Shown here piece by piece: positions 21,718 to 34,931 of a DNA stretch of 35,635 bases; the first letter of the stretch is position 1, and every line of letters starts with the position of its first letter. The stretch spans positions 1 to 35,635 of the forward strand of contig JARWMV010000147.1 of assembly GCA_030998015.1 (NCBI GenBank). The letters are read 5' to 3'. A program made the position numbers and the translations under genes. Origin of the DNA: Ceratorhiza oryzae-sativae. Its lineage: Eukaryota > Basidiomycota > Agaricomycetes > Cantharellales > Ceratobasidiaceae. The notes beneath the pieces were generated by a model. It searched no databases and was not told the DNA's origin. It saw only the letters and a program-made list of their open reading frames with translations.

Positions 21718-22760
21718 TGCAGCACGAATCCAAGGTTCCGTGAGATCGGGGGTGAGGGCTTGATATAGCGGAGGAGCCGCCTCTTGATTGCTTTGGAGTG
21801 TGATCGGAGTAGAGATTTGTGACAGGCAATGAATTCATTGTTTCAAAATGGGCACATAAACCGAGCGATCGCGGTTATATGATCTGTGGCGATCAATGAG
21901 CATCGGCGACACCAAGGGCTTCCACGCCGTGTTCAGACCCCCAAAATTGCTCCTGTGTATGTAAATGAGCGGAATAATTATGGTTCAAGCGGACTGCATA
22001 ACCCCCCGAATACCCTCGAGGCGCGTGGGTCATGTAATTGGTCTTGAACATAAAGCGAGCGAGCCATAAAACCGGCCAATTGCCCTGTTTTTGCTCTCCA
22101 CACACGTGAGAATAGAAGCTCACAGTCCAGTTCGCCTTAATCAAAAAGGCGACATGACTGAAGGGATTGTCAGAATCCATGCTGGGAGTCTCAGACAACA
22201 GCATTTATCGAAGATTTCATGTTAGATGGTGGTGGATAATGCAGCCTATCTGGTGTGGGTTGATAGTATGCTATAAATCTGCTTGATGCGGGCGTTAGTC
22301 CGGCCTTCCGCCTGCTGCGTATTTCGACGTGGCCAGTCAGACTCTTGCTTGCATCCATTTTGCTCTTCCGAACACCATGCTTGTCCCTCGATCCTGGGGT
22401 CTTCGAACCCTTAGGTTGTAATCGATTAGTCCTGACTTGTTCGCTAACAACCAGACAAAGATCCACGAAAAGTTCAGGCTCAAAGGTTGACCCGATGTAC
22501 GTGCGCGGCGCAGTGGTCAACAACACCGTAAAAGATATCACTTTACGCGATACCAATCCTCCTGTTGAAGCGGGTTGACGGAAAACTGGCATTTATATGC
22601 GTGGCTGTAGTGGCCTCAGGTTTGTTTGGAGCGGAACCATGAAAGCACTATGGGTCTTGAAAATTATGCACGCGCTGTTAGTCAGCAAAAAAAAAAGTAG
22701 CTTAATCAATGGATAACATTCACTACTGTAGCCATTCATCTCTGTTCGGTGTAGCACGTT
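21718..22760. other. Intergenic with two unsupported minus-strand ORFs
   Basis: Minus-strand frames of 103 codons (22204-21893, MDSDNPFSHVAFLIKANWTV) and 133 codons (22592-22191) overlap end to start. Neither resembles a family I know and no intron joins them. They may be parts of an unrecognised gene or chance frames. Confidence 0.3.
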
Positions 22761-24018
22761 TCACACCCAGAGGAAGCTGAACGGCTGAGTGAAACCAGAC
22801 GCCCGTGCAACTTCTCTCAAATCCGCGCCACCATTGATACGCTCGTAAACTACTACGAAACCGTTGTACTGCCCACCAGTAACCAAATAAGTACCATCCG
22901 GGCTCAATGCGGCCCCACGCATCGTGCTCAGGCCAGTCCGGAACTGCTTGACAATCTTGAGTCCGTTATTGGCCGGGTCGATAATCGTGATCGCATCGCT
23001 CGAGTCTCCCCGGTTCGTGGCATAGAGGTACTGCTTTGGAAACGCGCTCGTCGAGGGCGACAGAATGAGTTCTGCGGCTGTATGGGCATTTGGGTTTGTT
23101 GAGTCCGTGGGGATGATGGAGATGTTGGCGATGATAGGTGCTTGCGAGGTTGATCCGAGGGACGGGATGGTTTGCTGGATAACAGTGTTGGAAAGTTCGT
23201 GGATGGTGTAGAGAGTGTTGCCTTGGTTGATGAAGGGTTATAAGGTTGAAAAAAAGGAGAGAGTACTGGAGACATACCGCTTATCACACCGTGGCGTGGC
23301 CCACTGCCCAATGGCTGTTGAATGTATCCACTATTTTGCAAGGCGCCAGAGCCAGACTTGGTCAGCCTCCAAATCTTATCAGAACCCTATCGAAGAAGCA
23401 TTCAATACTATCATCGAGTAAACACGAGCCACGTCTCACTCACAAGATCTGGAATCAGAAATTCGTTGCCGTATTGAATGATTTCGTGTGGGTGAGAGCT
23501 AGTCTGGCGGCTTTTGTTGGGACCGGAGCCGGTGAATTTGATGGTGGGATTAGCTGATCCGAAGTGGCTTTTGTCACCAGTGAGAGGCACGTTCGTCCCG
23601 GTTCCGCTGTTGTACTATTACTGCTTGTGAGTGGGCAAACCCGGCCGCATCATATATCCCTTACGTTCATGACCACAATCTCGTTGCCGCCATTAGACAC
23701 AATCATATGAGCAGGGCTGTCTCCTCCGGTGGACACAGTTGCGATCTATGCCAGGGTAAGTTAAATCCAAGTGGAATGAAACGAACGTTATACCTTGGAC
23801 AATTGACCTTGCGAGTTGATCGAGAATGATTGTATACCCCCAATATATGAGTCCTGAGTCGCAAAAATAACGCTCTTGTTAGTCGGGTGGGCGGTGATCC
23901 AGCTCGGGTTGTTGGTCGAGATAGTTGAGACAGTCGCCAAGTTGGAGTTGCCAGAGGTAAATGACAGGGTGGTCAGAACCGAGGTGTAACCCCCGACGAG
24001 AATCTTGTAGGAAACCAT
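22761..24018 (-). CDS. Seven-bladed beta-propeller lactonase (PF10282 family), five exons
   Basis: The exons are 24018-23794, 23745-23665, 23614-23444, 23386-23278 and 23221-22761; all phases agree, giving 348 aa. It starts MVSYKILVGGYTSVLTTLSF, typical of the 6-phosphogluconolactonase/carboxymuconate lactonizing-type propellers. Blade motifs follow: NPSWITAHPTNKSVIF, GGDSPAHMIVSNGGNEIVV, SSHPHEI..YGNEFLIPDLG, SGPRHGVIS, YLYATNRGDSSDAITIID, MRGAALSPDGTYLVTGGQYN and TQPFSFLWV at the end. Such enzymes open sugar or other lactones. No signal peptide is visible, so it is probably intracellular. It is transcribed away from the cellobiose-dehydrogenase-like gene, with 1.14 kb between the two starts. 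The exact substrate cannot be told from sequence. Confidence 0.9.
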
Positions 24019-25156
24019 AATGAAAACGCGAAAAGAGCTCTGAGCGGGGCTTGGATACTTGTCTCGTGCGGTTCCAAGCCTCATATAGCAGAGTAAACGG
24101 CGGCCTTAGCTCGCCCAGTTTAGCGTTACCCCGCTGACGCATTCGCTGCGCTACTCGCGAGCATCGCCTGGGATTCGCGTCGCAAGCTAGCCCCGCAGAA
24201 GCAAGAGAGAACGCGTGAGGTATCGAAATTGCCGAGGTTTTGCATAACAAAGTACGAGGGTTAGAGTTCACCCAGGACTGGCGCACGGACCACGCTGCGT
24301 GACCCTTGGCAGGAATCAACCACGCTGGCCAACTGAGATGGCAACCGCCGGACTTCTTTCCCGAGGTTGAAATCATCGAGTCATCGCTCCGCAATATGAC
24401 GAATGCGACAGTCTCTAATCGGCAGCCATGGGGAACAGGGTGACTCTGTACAAACAGCCGCACACATGCCATATGCCGTCAAGTGACTGTGATCTTCCCC
24501 CACATCGGATCTGTGTTTCCGTAATCCGACAGCCCAGGTGACTACCAAATCTCGCATCGGCCCAAGCGTCTTGTTCCGTGCATCAACGGGCGTGATATTT
24601 TTACCAGCACTGGTCATCAGTCCAGCTCGGTTTTTCCGTCCGTTTCAGCCGATTAATCAGCACCTTGGCACTCGTGCTTCTCATGCTTGGAACGCCTTGG
24701 CACTCGACAACTCGCCGAATTCTGTCCTTAGGAAGTCCAAGCTCGTGAGAAGCTGATGTGTATCCCTTTACTGTGAGGGTGTAGGGAATAGACGTGGAAA
24801 TTAACTGCATTTCGAAGTCACAATGGGGGCCAGTGTGTACACAAGTTCAGCCTGAAAAGCTCACACCCCTGAATCTACGCCTGGTTTATTGCAAACGTAA
24901 GTAAATAAGTCGGTAGAATCCCAACGTTAGAAGTCGGGCACAAGACCATATGATCAATTGTCCAGGCTGCTCGACTTTGAGTGCAAGGCAATGTTGTCAT
25001 GCTGGTCCTGGTTGCCCCGGAAGTGGACCTAAATGGAGTTGTGCACCTTCGAGTTGACCTTGGCCTCCACGTCTCCCCGAGGTTATAAAATCATTATGCA
25101 CTCTGCCTCGTTTCGGCACCTCGTTTCGGCCACTTCCTGACCGAAATATTAGCACA
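24019..25156. other. Divergent intergenic region between lactonase and flavodehydrogenase
   Basis: It contains no convincing coding frame. It must hold the promoters of both flanking genes. On the right side a TATA box and a 12-bp direct repeat (CCTCGTTTCGGC at 25106-25117 and 25119-25130) precede the plus-strand start. Confidence 0.6.
25084..25090 (+). promoter_or_regulatory. TATA box of the CDH-like gene
   Basis: TATAAAA lies 73 nt before the ATG at 25157. The direct repeat CCTCGTTTCGGC falls between it and the start, in the presumed 5' UTR. Confidence 0.5.
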
Positions 25157-27327
<2,171 letters not shown>

Positions 27328-28744
27328 GCGTGTGCATGGTAAGAATTACCGTGTAAGCAATATAGGCATTACAAATACGAAGGGAATTTGTCTTATGTTA
27401 ACTGCGCTTCTACTGAGGGATGTCATTTAAGTCAAGCCGTGGTGTTAGAAAGGCGCAATGATTGCTGTAATCCACTAAACCAGCGAGTGTTGATACGAGT
27501 GCTAGAAGAAATAACAGTCAAGTCTGCGCATATAAGTTGGAGATCTGACTTACAAATGAAGCCGTACTATCGGCTGTTTCGCTATCTGCAAGAAAGAGCG
27601 TGAGTGAGAGTAGAACGGTGGGGTATGACTAGGCTCATGGAGCCTTTATTTATACCCTACTAATCTAGTGAGTCAAATGTGGTACTGCTGCTCATATACT
27701 GCGGATACACACTTGAATCGATTAATGACTCGTTCACTGACTCGTTCACATTCTAGATTATTCTACTATATACATAGATCTTCTACAGGTGGTGCATATG
27801 ATAAAATAATTGATGATATTAACGACGCAACATCAACGCTGCGTAGATCGAAGCGATCAGCGGCTCGTATCTATTCGGGCGGGCTAAGTTGATATTCTCC
27901 ATATATTCTAGGCTGCTTAGTGTCTTGAAGCAAAAATTGTACACGGGCTCGCCGTCTTGATCTCTTCGTCCTTGGCCTAGTTGGATATCTTTATTCACAC
28001 GCATAGCATGTCCAAGGGCGCCGACGCTGGCCGACATGGCAAGACCACGGTTAATTCAAATGAAACGTGATCCTATCTGTTGGAATTTAATATTCCCCCA
28101 GACCCCCGTGACGTGCGTTCGCACGCTCATAACGAGAGAATATAACCAAATAGAATTCACTGCGCTTCGCAAAAGTTCGTGCCGACCAAACTTTTTCACA
28201 GGCCAAACAAATAAAATTGTATGTTTTGATCGTTACACAGCGCATAGAGCACGTATCAACGCGCTATGAATCCCATTCGATGCCGGAAATTCGAGCAAAC
28301 ACGTTGGAGTATGCGGATTGTTGATAGAGTAATAGTAGAGCGCAAGGGTACCAAGTTTGAGCGCAGGATCTCCGGGTGGGTGCTACGACCCGCCAGGGAG
28401 GCCGTACGGTCACACAAGAGGTGATAGAGGGGGATGCGAAGGTATTTCGACCTACAGAGTAGGATCGAACCCCTTTGGTATATATTCACGTCCTGTACAT
28501 CAAAAATACATAGGAATCCAATACATTGATTCGTAACTAACTAAATAGGAGACAAATGAAGAAAGTAGTATATATGCGACACTAAATTAGGCCACAGAGC
28601 CCTCGCTTAATGACCACGAGTTAGGGGTAAGACTGGGCCTCGTGGCTCACGACAGTGGGTTTGCTCCTGCTCAGCGTAAAGCCGGAAACATTTTCCTATC
28701 GGTATCATTAGGATAAGGGCTGGATACTTGATTAGGGAGGAAGC
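27328..28744. other. AT-rich intergenic region with one dispersed repeat
   Basis: Apart from the repeat at 27620-27775, no gene, RNA or element could be supported. Confidence 0.5.
27620..27775 (+). repeat. Dispersed hairpin repeat, copy A
   Basis: It is similar over about 155 bp to 30343-30497 in the same orientation. It opens with a bipartite inverted repeat: GGGTAT (27621-27626) pairs with ATACCC (27652-27657), and AGGCTC (27631-27636) pairs with GAGCCT (27640-27645) around an ATG loop. CTGCTGCTCATATACTGC-like and GACTCG...ACATTCTA words follow in both copies. Confidence 0.75.
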
Positions 28745-28748
28745 ATAC

Positions 28749-29515
28749 CTGGTCTGATTCGTCCAGCACGCTCAGCACGGTGTTGGGCGCTCGCCTTGGA
28801 GACGAGAAACCAGCAACGACTTGACACGGATGCTATGCATTGATTGACATTTGATCGATAATAATACTTTGGCTCGTTTGATATGGTTTAACTCACCAAG
28901 AATTATGAACCTTTTGCTTAGAGAATCCAGGATCGACCACATAAACGATACCATCAATGTTAAGACTAGTCTTGGCGATGTCGGTTGACACGACACCTTT
29001 ACAGCCACCAGGTGTGGTGGGATCAAAGATACGCTTCTGTTGGGTGGAAGTGAAGATTAGAGAGGGGCAGACATGAGCGGACCCAGTCCATCTGATTATG
29101 GTTTCGTGGCATTGGTCGTAGTTAAATGGCGGCCATTGTGTTGGCGTACCTTTTCCATATGAGCCCAAGTTCTCCGCCTCAACCCTTAACTTCCTGCACG
29201 CGTCCTCGATTTCTTCCTCTCCTGTTCGAGAGCTTTGTCAACAATGAAGGTGCTATATCGCGTTCGGTTTTGGGCATTCGTTGCTGTGAAAAGAAGAGCG
29301 ACGTCATTTCATGCCTCGTTCCGTCGATGGTGAGAACTGATTGGGCGCTTATGAGCTCGATCGTGGCGCAGCGGGAAGAGGTGGATATGAGGATGGTTGA
29401 AGAAAAATAAGATAAAAATACCTTCGCAGAGCAACATTCCGTCCTTCATAGCCTCGAAATGAATTGAGTAGTCGACTTGTTTGCCGTGTTGGACTAGAAT
29501 AGATAGCTGAAGAGT
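28749..29515 (-). pseudogene. Prp43/DHX15-like DEAH-box RNA helicase, heavily decayed
   Basis: Minus-strand fragments in order are VDYSIHFEAMKDGMLLCE (about 29479-29423, helicase domain 1), TGEEEIEDACRKLRVEAENLG (about 29220-29160), QKRIFDPTTPGG and VVSTDIAKTSLNIDGIVYVVDPGFSKQKV (motif V region), RVKSLLVS, and SKASAQHRAERAGRIRP (motif VI QRxGRxGR, damaged). These are diagnostic of Prp43-type spliceosome/ribosome helicases. The pieces lie in different frames, the DEAH box region is unreadable, a TAA interrupts PLYSSLPP, and one base is missing after LLVS. It cannot encode a working helicase. It is probably a truncated duplicate of the host gene. Confidence 0.65.
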
Positions 29516-29639
29516 TCCAGCCGGCTACAGGATGAAGGAGGTGGCGAGGGCAACCGTGGAACTCACCATGTGCTGGTTATGGTGGCGAAATTTAGAGGAT
29601 GTGCGGGGTCACGTGACAGAGGGCCAACAAAGCCAGGCG

Positions 29640-30932
29640 CAGTTTCAATTTGATTTATGCGCGATGCTCCGACTCCCCAGAGTGACGCAACTGCAGCACG
29701 TCATCGTCTATTCGTTCCCGCCCTGCGGCACCCAGCCAACCCCTATCTGGATGATAGAGGGGCTCGATGCGACAGAGCGAGAGCACATGCAGCGCGTGAT
29801 GGAGAACATCGGTGAAAGTCATTTACCCCCGCGGCGGTGTACCTCAAGGACGATAAACCCCCACGTTGCATACGTCCTTGGCCCCTAACCGCCGCTGCCA
29901 ACGCTAAAGATATTTCCGCAAGGCTCCTACTTGCAATCATGCATCTCTTATCCACGGCTTTTACCTGGACTACCAGACTCCCAGATTCAGCCAGATGCGG
30001 AGTTTATTGCCACGCTAATTGACGGCTTCGTTGAACGTAAAGCATACATCCGAGTGCGGGCGGTATGGAAAGATGCCAAACGGAGGGTTTCGCCGTCGGA
30101 TGATCTCCCTGCCGACCAATACAGCGTCTTAATCTTAAGATAATTATCTCACACTTACACCTTCTTTTCAACGCTGGTCTTTTGTCGTATGCCGCTGCGG
30201 GCAACCTAAACCGTGCCTTGGAAATGCTGGACAAATACGCATCAATTTACCCGGAATCAGACCAATTAATAGAAATCAATTGTATATGTTTAATGTATAG
30301 AAAGGGTTTACAAAAGGAATGTGTGCACGTGAGTGACATCGATGGGTATGAGGGGCTCGCAGAGCCCTTATTTATACCCTACGAATACACGTGAGTCATA
30401 TGCTCTGCTGCTGCGCATATACTGCGCATACGTGACGCGTTTACGTTTGACTCGATTACTGACTCATACACATTCTATATCATTCGAGTATGTACATGTA
30501 TATGTATCCCTTCACCCATCCCCTAGGCCTCGGTATCCCAATGCCCACCCGACGGCTCGAGCCTGGTTTGCGCATCTCGCGCTCCCTCCGGTTGAATTGT
30601 TGCCAGAAGCGCTCGGTTGGATGAGGGCTGCGGACGATTCGATGCGATGTCCAAATAGCACCGCTTCAGATATCCACATGTTCCGTCCCGAACAGTCTGC
30701 CTTGATCGATGCACTCGTACGATGGGAGGCCATGGTACTTGCACAAGAGACCCTCGTCGAACGGGCCTCGCATGCGCGGGAACGTGAGCGTGCAGGGAAC
30801 GACGAGGAAATTGGACCCGAAGGAGAGGTGCGTGCTCGGCTTGTCGAGTGGTTGGAATCGGAGCATGTGCCGAGTGGGGAAGCGGTGGCTCGCGCGAGGT
30901 TGAATAGGTATGATTTTGAGAGTGCGTTTTGA
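29640..30932 (+). pseudogene. Pentatricopeptide-like protein gene, frameshifted, with a repeat in a possible intron
   Basis: Plus-strand segments in order are GLDATEREHMQRVMENIGE, AAVYLKDDKPP..NAKDISARLLLAIMHLL, PDAEFIATLIDGFVERKAYIRVRAVWKDAK, GLLSYAAAGNLNRALEMLDKYASIYPESDQL and then, after a gap, RYPNAHPTARAWFAHLALPP through to a TGA at 30932. The helical DAEFIATLIDGF and LSYAAAGNLNRALEML pattern is that of PPR-type repeats in organelle RNA-binding proteins; the family call is tentative. Frame breaks near 29830, 29945 and 30140 make it a pseudogene. A GTATAG donor (30295) and CTAG acceptor (30526) would keep frame across 232 nt that hold repeat copy B. Confidence 0.5.
30343..30497 (+). repeat. 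Dispersed hairpin repeat, copy B (inside the PPR-like gene)
   Basis: It has the same layout as copy A: GGGTAT (30344-30349) pairs with ATACCC (30474-less 100, that is 30374-30379), and GGGCTC (30353-30358) pairs with GAGCCC (30362-30367) around GCA. TGTATATGT occurs on both sides (30279-30287 and 30496-30504) and may be a target duplication, though the words are AT-rich. Confidence 0.7.
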
Positions 30933-32824
30933 GGCTTGTCTGGTGCCCTGGTCTTGGTGTGCGCATATACTGGCCCGTTTGACGGCATTCATTCCAGTGA
31001 AGGGTTTGAGACGCAGATTTTCGTCCTACAATAGTTAGATTTTGAGAAGAAAATTCGAGAGAGCAGATGGTAGAATAGCGGAGTGGTTTCACCGGAACAC
31101 AACACGACACTGCGGGGCGGTTGGGCGTACTCCTCGTGGCGGTTATATCAAGCGTCAATGGAAAGGAGTAATCAGCCATGATGGCCATTATATACTGGCC
31201 AGTCACTTGCATGCGCAATCGTGTTGAATACCATGGATTTAGGTGTGGTATTGCTGAGATGAACACGGTACATGGTAAAAGAGGGCAGCGCTGCCAGGGC
31301 ATGGCGAACTTGTGCATGCGAGGCGGGTGTCTTGGTAGTCTTCGATCACTGGGCTGACCACGGCCCAAGGTGAGATGTCGGATCTGGAATCACGTGATAT
31401 CCCGCCAGTCCCAACTTGCGTCATACTACGACCATGCCTCGCTAGTCGCTCCCCGTTTCCAGTAGGTTGTGCCCGCTTACCCAATGAATTCCAAGTGGAT
31501 GAAACAGCCGATAGGATCTTTTCGTTGACCCGTTCTTGATTTTAACCCGCTCAATTGGTCGCCACAACCTATGCGATTCTAATCGGTAGACCGCCCTCGG
31601 CCATAACACCCGCTATGGCCGTTCACATACTCAACCCCCACCGCTGTCTCCATGCTGCCGCGGGGTTATCGACCGAAAATCTGCGCATACGTCTAGTATC
31701 CTGGGATCTTCGTCGACGTCAATCGGTGGTCCGAAGAGGTGAGTATGACTTTGGTCTCCAGGCGACTCGTTACCTACCGAGGTCTTCGTGTCGGCCCGTA
31801 TTAGAGTATCGGGAACCCACAAACGCACGCCCCGAACGTTGCGACAAAGCCCTGTTTTGTTGCGGATTACCATTCCTTATTTTTCATTTGAGCTGCGAGT
31901 TCCCATCAGGTAGATGCTCACTACTTCATGTTGCGGCGATGGTCGATCAGCCAACCAACACCTAGGGTACCAACACCTAGGGTACCACATCTTCTCCGTC
32001 GTATCGTCAATATGTACGGACGCTGACATCTTTCTCCGCCAGATTGCGCTACACCAGCTCCGCACTCTGGAATAACCGTCGGGGTGCATATATAACATAG
32101 GATGCGGGACTGATTGCCACGAGTACGTTCCGTTCCCGCTCTGCGACGATGCTGACTGCGACAGTATTCGGCAAGGGATTCTTCATCTACTTTCTCCAAT
32201 AAGGGGGGGGGGTTCTCCTTCGCTCTCCCTCTGGTCCACCTCTCCGCCATGTCCCGTCGTGCGCTTGCGGGTCACACCCTTTCGGTGCTTTAAAAATTCT
32301 CCATGTACCCTTTCCCGCTGTCACTGTCGATTGTAATTCCCTCCATCTGCTCAATTAATTCCTATTGTCCTCCCTCCTCCCCCTTGGCTTCCTAGCTCCT
32401 GAGAGTTGTTCCGTACCTCTGGGTCGAGCGAGGCATGTGATTTCTGTTAAACTTCTGCGGGGTAAGGAAGATCTTCCACCGACGGCTCGATCATCAATGG
32501 CGTTTTTGACTCAAGGTAAGATCTTCGTCCAGCTCAACGCGCCAGTCTCGTTGAACCTGCAGCTATGCCAGACAAGCGCTGAATCTCAGAGAACAAACGA
32601 GCTCTGCAAATTATTAAAATGATATGCGCAATACCGTTGCACGCGCCATGAACGGTGGACTTTCGTTCGCGCCAAGGCTCGCCTCCTATTTCGATGCTCC
32701 TCTCGACTGGTGCGGGCCTACAATATCCCCGCTGCAGGCGCCCAGTACATAAACCTAGGCTCGGACGTTTGAAACCCCTCCCCCTCCGCCTTTCCCCCCA
32801 CCCATCCAGATCGATACATTCGAT
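30933..32824. other. Intergenic, nothing recognised
   Basis: Several open frames on both strands lack any recognisable protein. A 15-bp perfect tandem duplication (ACCAACACCTAGGGT twice) lies at 31954-31983. Confidence 0.45.
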
Positions 32825-33172
32825 ATGCGTTTGTTCGCAACACTTTTCGCTGTGCACGACACCCTGAGCGCGCTGCGCCTGCTGCTGGGGTTCGTAGCAC
32901 CAACCCACCTCTTACCACAGGCGATGTGAGTTAGCTTGGCGCAAAGATATTGTATGGTTGACAAATTGATGTGTATCCTGCAGCACGAGAGCTCCAACTC
33001 TCGCGACTGTCCGACCCACGAGGGTCTGGACATCCCTGAGGTCGCTCGTCCATTCGAGCCCACCCACAGTCCCACCCCCCTCGACCCAAAAGCTCGTGCT
33101 TGCACGACGGGCGAGGAGTGCCGAACAGGCTGGACTGTGGGTACAAGACGCACGTTCTGCGCTGGCACATGA
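32825..33172 (+). CDS. Possible small secreted cysteine-containing protein (frame uncertain)
   Basis: An ATG at 32825 starts MRLFATLFAV, a signal-peptide-like run. An intron fits from a GTGAGT after ACAGGCGAT to CTGCAG before CACGAG, leading to an exon with DCPTHEGLDIPEVARPFEP and ACTTGEECRTGWTVGTRRTFC before TGA at 33170-33172. Four cysteines and a short mature chain suggest a secreted protein. The signal start and the exon 2 frame differ by one base around 32850-32870, so an indel or another start is needed. I hold it as a candidate or a recent pseudogene only. Confidence 0.3.
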
Positions 33173-33563
33173 CCTGTGCCATACCCGACCGCGTGAGTAG
33201 ACTATCAAGTGGGCAGCGATGGACAGAGCTAACGATAGATCCTATTCAGCCTTCATCCACACCCCAAGGGCGAAACAAATCTACCATCGACTGTTCCTCC
33301 TCCGGCTCCGATTATGCGCATCCCCCTCGCTAATCGACTCGCTCCCCCGACCGCGCTGGAAACTCCCTCCTCGACGACCCCTTCGCGCCATCCCCCAGTT
33401 GCCCCCTCCGGGCACGCGCGTGATCCGGGTCCCAACTAGGACGGAGCGCACGGCCCACGACGGACCACTCGACGTCAAGCCAAGGAGACCCCCACCCCCG
33501 GCCTCGTCCCCTCCCCTCCCCTCGCCTTCGCCCTCGCCCTCGACCCCGCCCCCGCCCGAGCCA

Positions 33564-34276
33564 ATGGGCAGCCAAAGCAAAGACGCATACGAGTCTTTGC
33601 TCCAGGCCTTGCTAGGCTACAAGGCGAGGCTCCATGACCTGATAACGCGCCCGTGTGCTCGGATATCCGAGCATGCGCGGCTCGTCAGGTTTAGGAGCTC
33701 GGTCGGCGCGCTCGAGCTGGCTACCTGGCCCGTGTGGGCATTATTGTCCATCGGGCTCGCTGGCGCGCTGGTCGTCCTCGGACGAAAGGTGATGGCCAGA
33801 ACGAGGAACCCGAAGCGCTCGATCCTGCCCCCGTCCCCATCCCCGCCCCACCCCGCCCCAGAACCGACGCACGAGCGACAGCCACGCCGATACGTGAAGC
33901 TGTCGTACAGGCTGGAGGTGCGGGCCTACCAGGACCGCCACTCGCCGGCCTTTTACAGGGTCGTACGCGAGTACCCAATGAGGGGCGGGCCAGAGGAACA
34001 ACGAGCACGCATGGAGGCTCGCGGGCTCGCGTACCTCCAAAGCTCGGTAAGGCTGGTCGAGATGGGCTTGGAGGATAAGGGGAAGGTCCGCCTCATGGCG
34101 GTGGTGCTTCGGAGGGTCACATCCTGGGACCAGATCGGAGACGCTGCCGATGCCAAGCGGACATATGTCCAACACCGTGGTCAGTCTCTCTCTTGCTTTC
34201 GATGGGGTGAATGTGCTAACATTTCCCAGGCGACGTCTTCCAGAGCGTGGAGGATTACGCGGAGACCTTGGTCTAG
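33564..34276 (+). CDS. Unrecognised small single-pass membrane protein, two exons
   Basis: The exons are 33564-34179 and 34230-34276, joined by a 50-nt GT-AG intron with a CTAAC branch site. The product is 220 aa ending DYAETLV. Residues about 51-73 (ELATWPVWALLSIGLAGALVV) form one strong transmembrane helix. A proline-rich linker follows, then a basic cytosolic-type domain (YVKLSYRLEVRAYQDRHSPAFYRVV, EARGLAYLQSSVRLVEMGL). The frame is open far upstream through proline-rich codons, but the ATG at 33564 (MGSQSKDAYESLLQ) is the better start because the upstream part looks like GC-rich leader. No family is recognised. The clean intron and frame say it is expressed. Confidence 0.65.
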
Positions 34277-34684
34277 GAGCGCGCCTCTGAGCGTAACGGG
34301 AGGTAGTATTTGTTTTTAATTTGTTTATTTTTACGAGGGGTCGTACCGTGTAGCGCCGGATAGCTGGACACTGGCCGACCGGCAATCCCGCTGAGCTGCT
34401 GGCAGCTCAACCTTGAATTTTTGTGATTTATTCCTTCTTTATCCTCATGTATAATTTCTTTTACAATACATCCCCCCCCCCCGGTGAGGGGCCTTTGACT
34501 AGTACTCATTGTGTGATAAATAGGTATGCATATATGCATATATCTTAAACCTCCCCCACCGAAGGCGACTTGTTATATACTACGTTGGGAAGCCGCGAAC
34601 GATCACTGTCATCACCGGTCGTAGTGGGCATTCATAGAAATATGGGTTAAGGGAATAACCTAAACCCAAGGGGCCTAGCAAAAT

Positions 34685-34931
34685 GTTTGTATCAGTTTAC
34701 TCATCTCTGATATCATGCGCGTCTCTGTGAAAATTTTCTTTCCTTAGTTCTCTACCTTCGTAGTTGAGCTCAGGTATAGTTTTTCTTTCTCTTTTTCATG
34801 TATTTTTTTTTCTCACTGTGCCTCATAGTACGATTTGTATCTTAGGTACAGTATATGCACAGTTCTCTACCTTCGTAGTTGAGCTAAGTACGATTTGTAT
34901 CTTAGCTCCCCCGAAACCTCCCTGAGTGAGA
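34685..34931 (-). repeat. 245-bp dispersed repeat, copy 2 (inverted partner of 13361-13605)
   Basis: Its reverse complement matches copy 1 from TCTCACTCAGGGAGG to GATACAAA. The word TAAGATACAAATCGTACT and the word AGCTCAACTACGAAGG each occur twice within it. It sits in non-coding DNA. The surrounding 34277-34684 and 34932-35635 hold no gene I can support; poly-C and TATGCATA runs occur near 34470-34545. Confidence 0.85.

Noticed and set aside
23879..24472. 197-codon minus-strand frame
   Set aside because: It overlaps the lactonase first exon in another frame and has no recognisable protein.
28455..28475. tRNA B-box-like GGTTCGATCC on the minus strand
   Set aside because: The bases on either side do not pair as a T stem and no acceptor or anticodon arm can be drawn.
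33219..33563. N-terminal proline-rich extension of the membrane protein
   Set aside because: Low-complexity GC-rich sequence is open in several frames. The downstream ATG gives an ordinary protein start.
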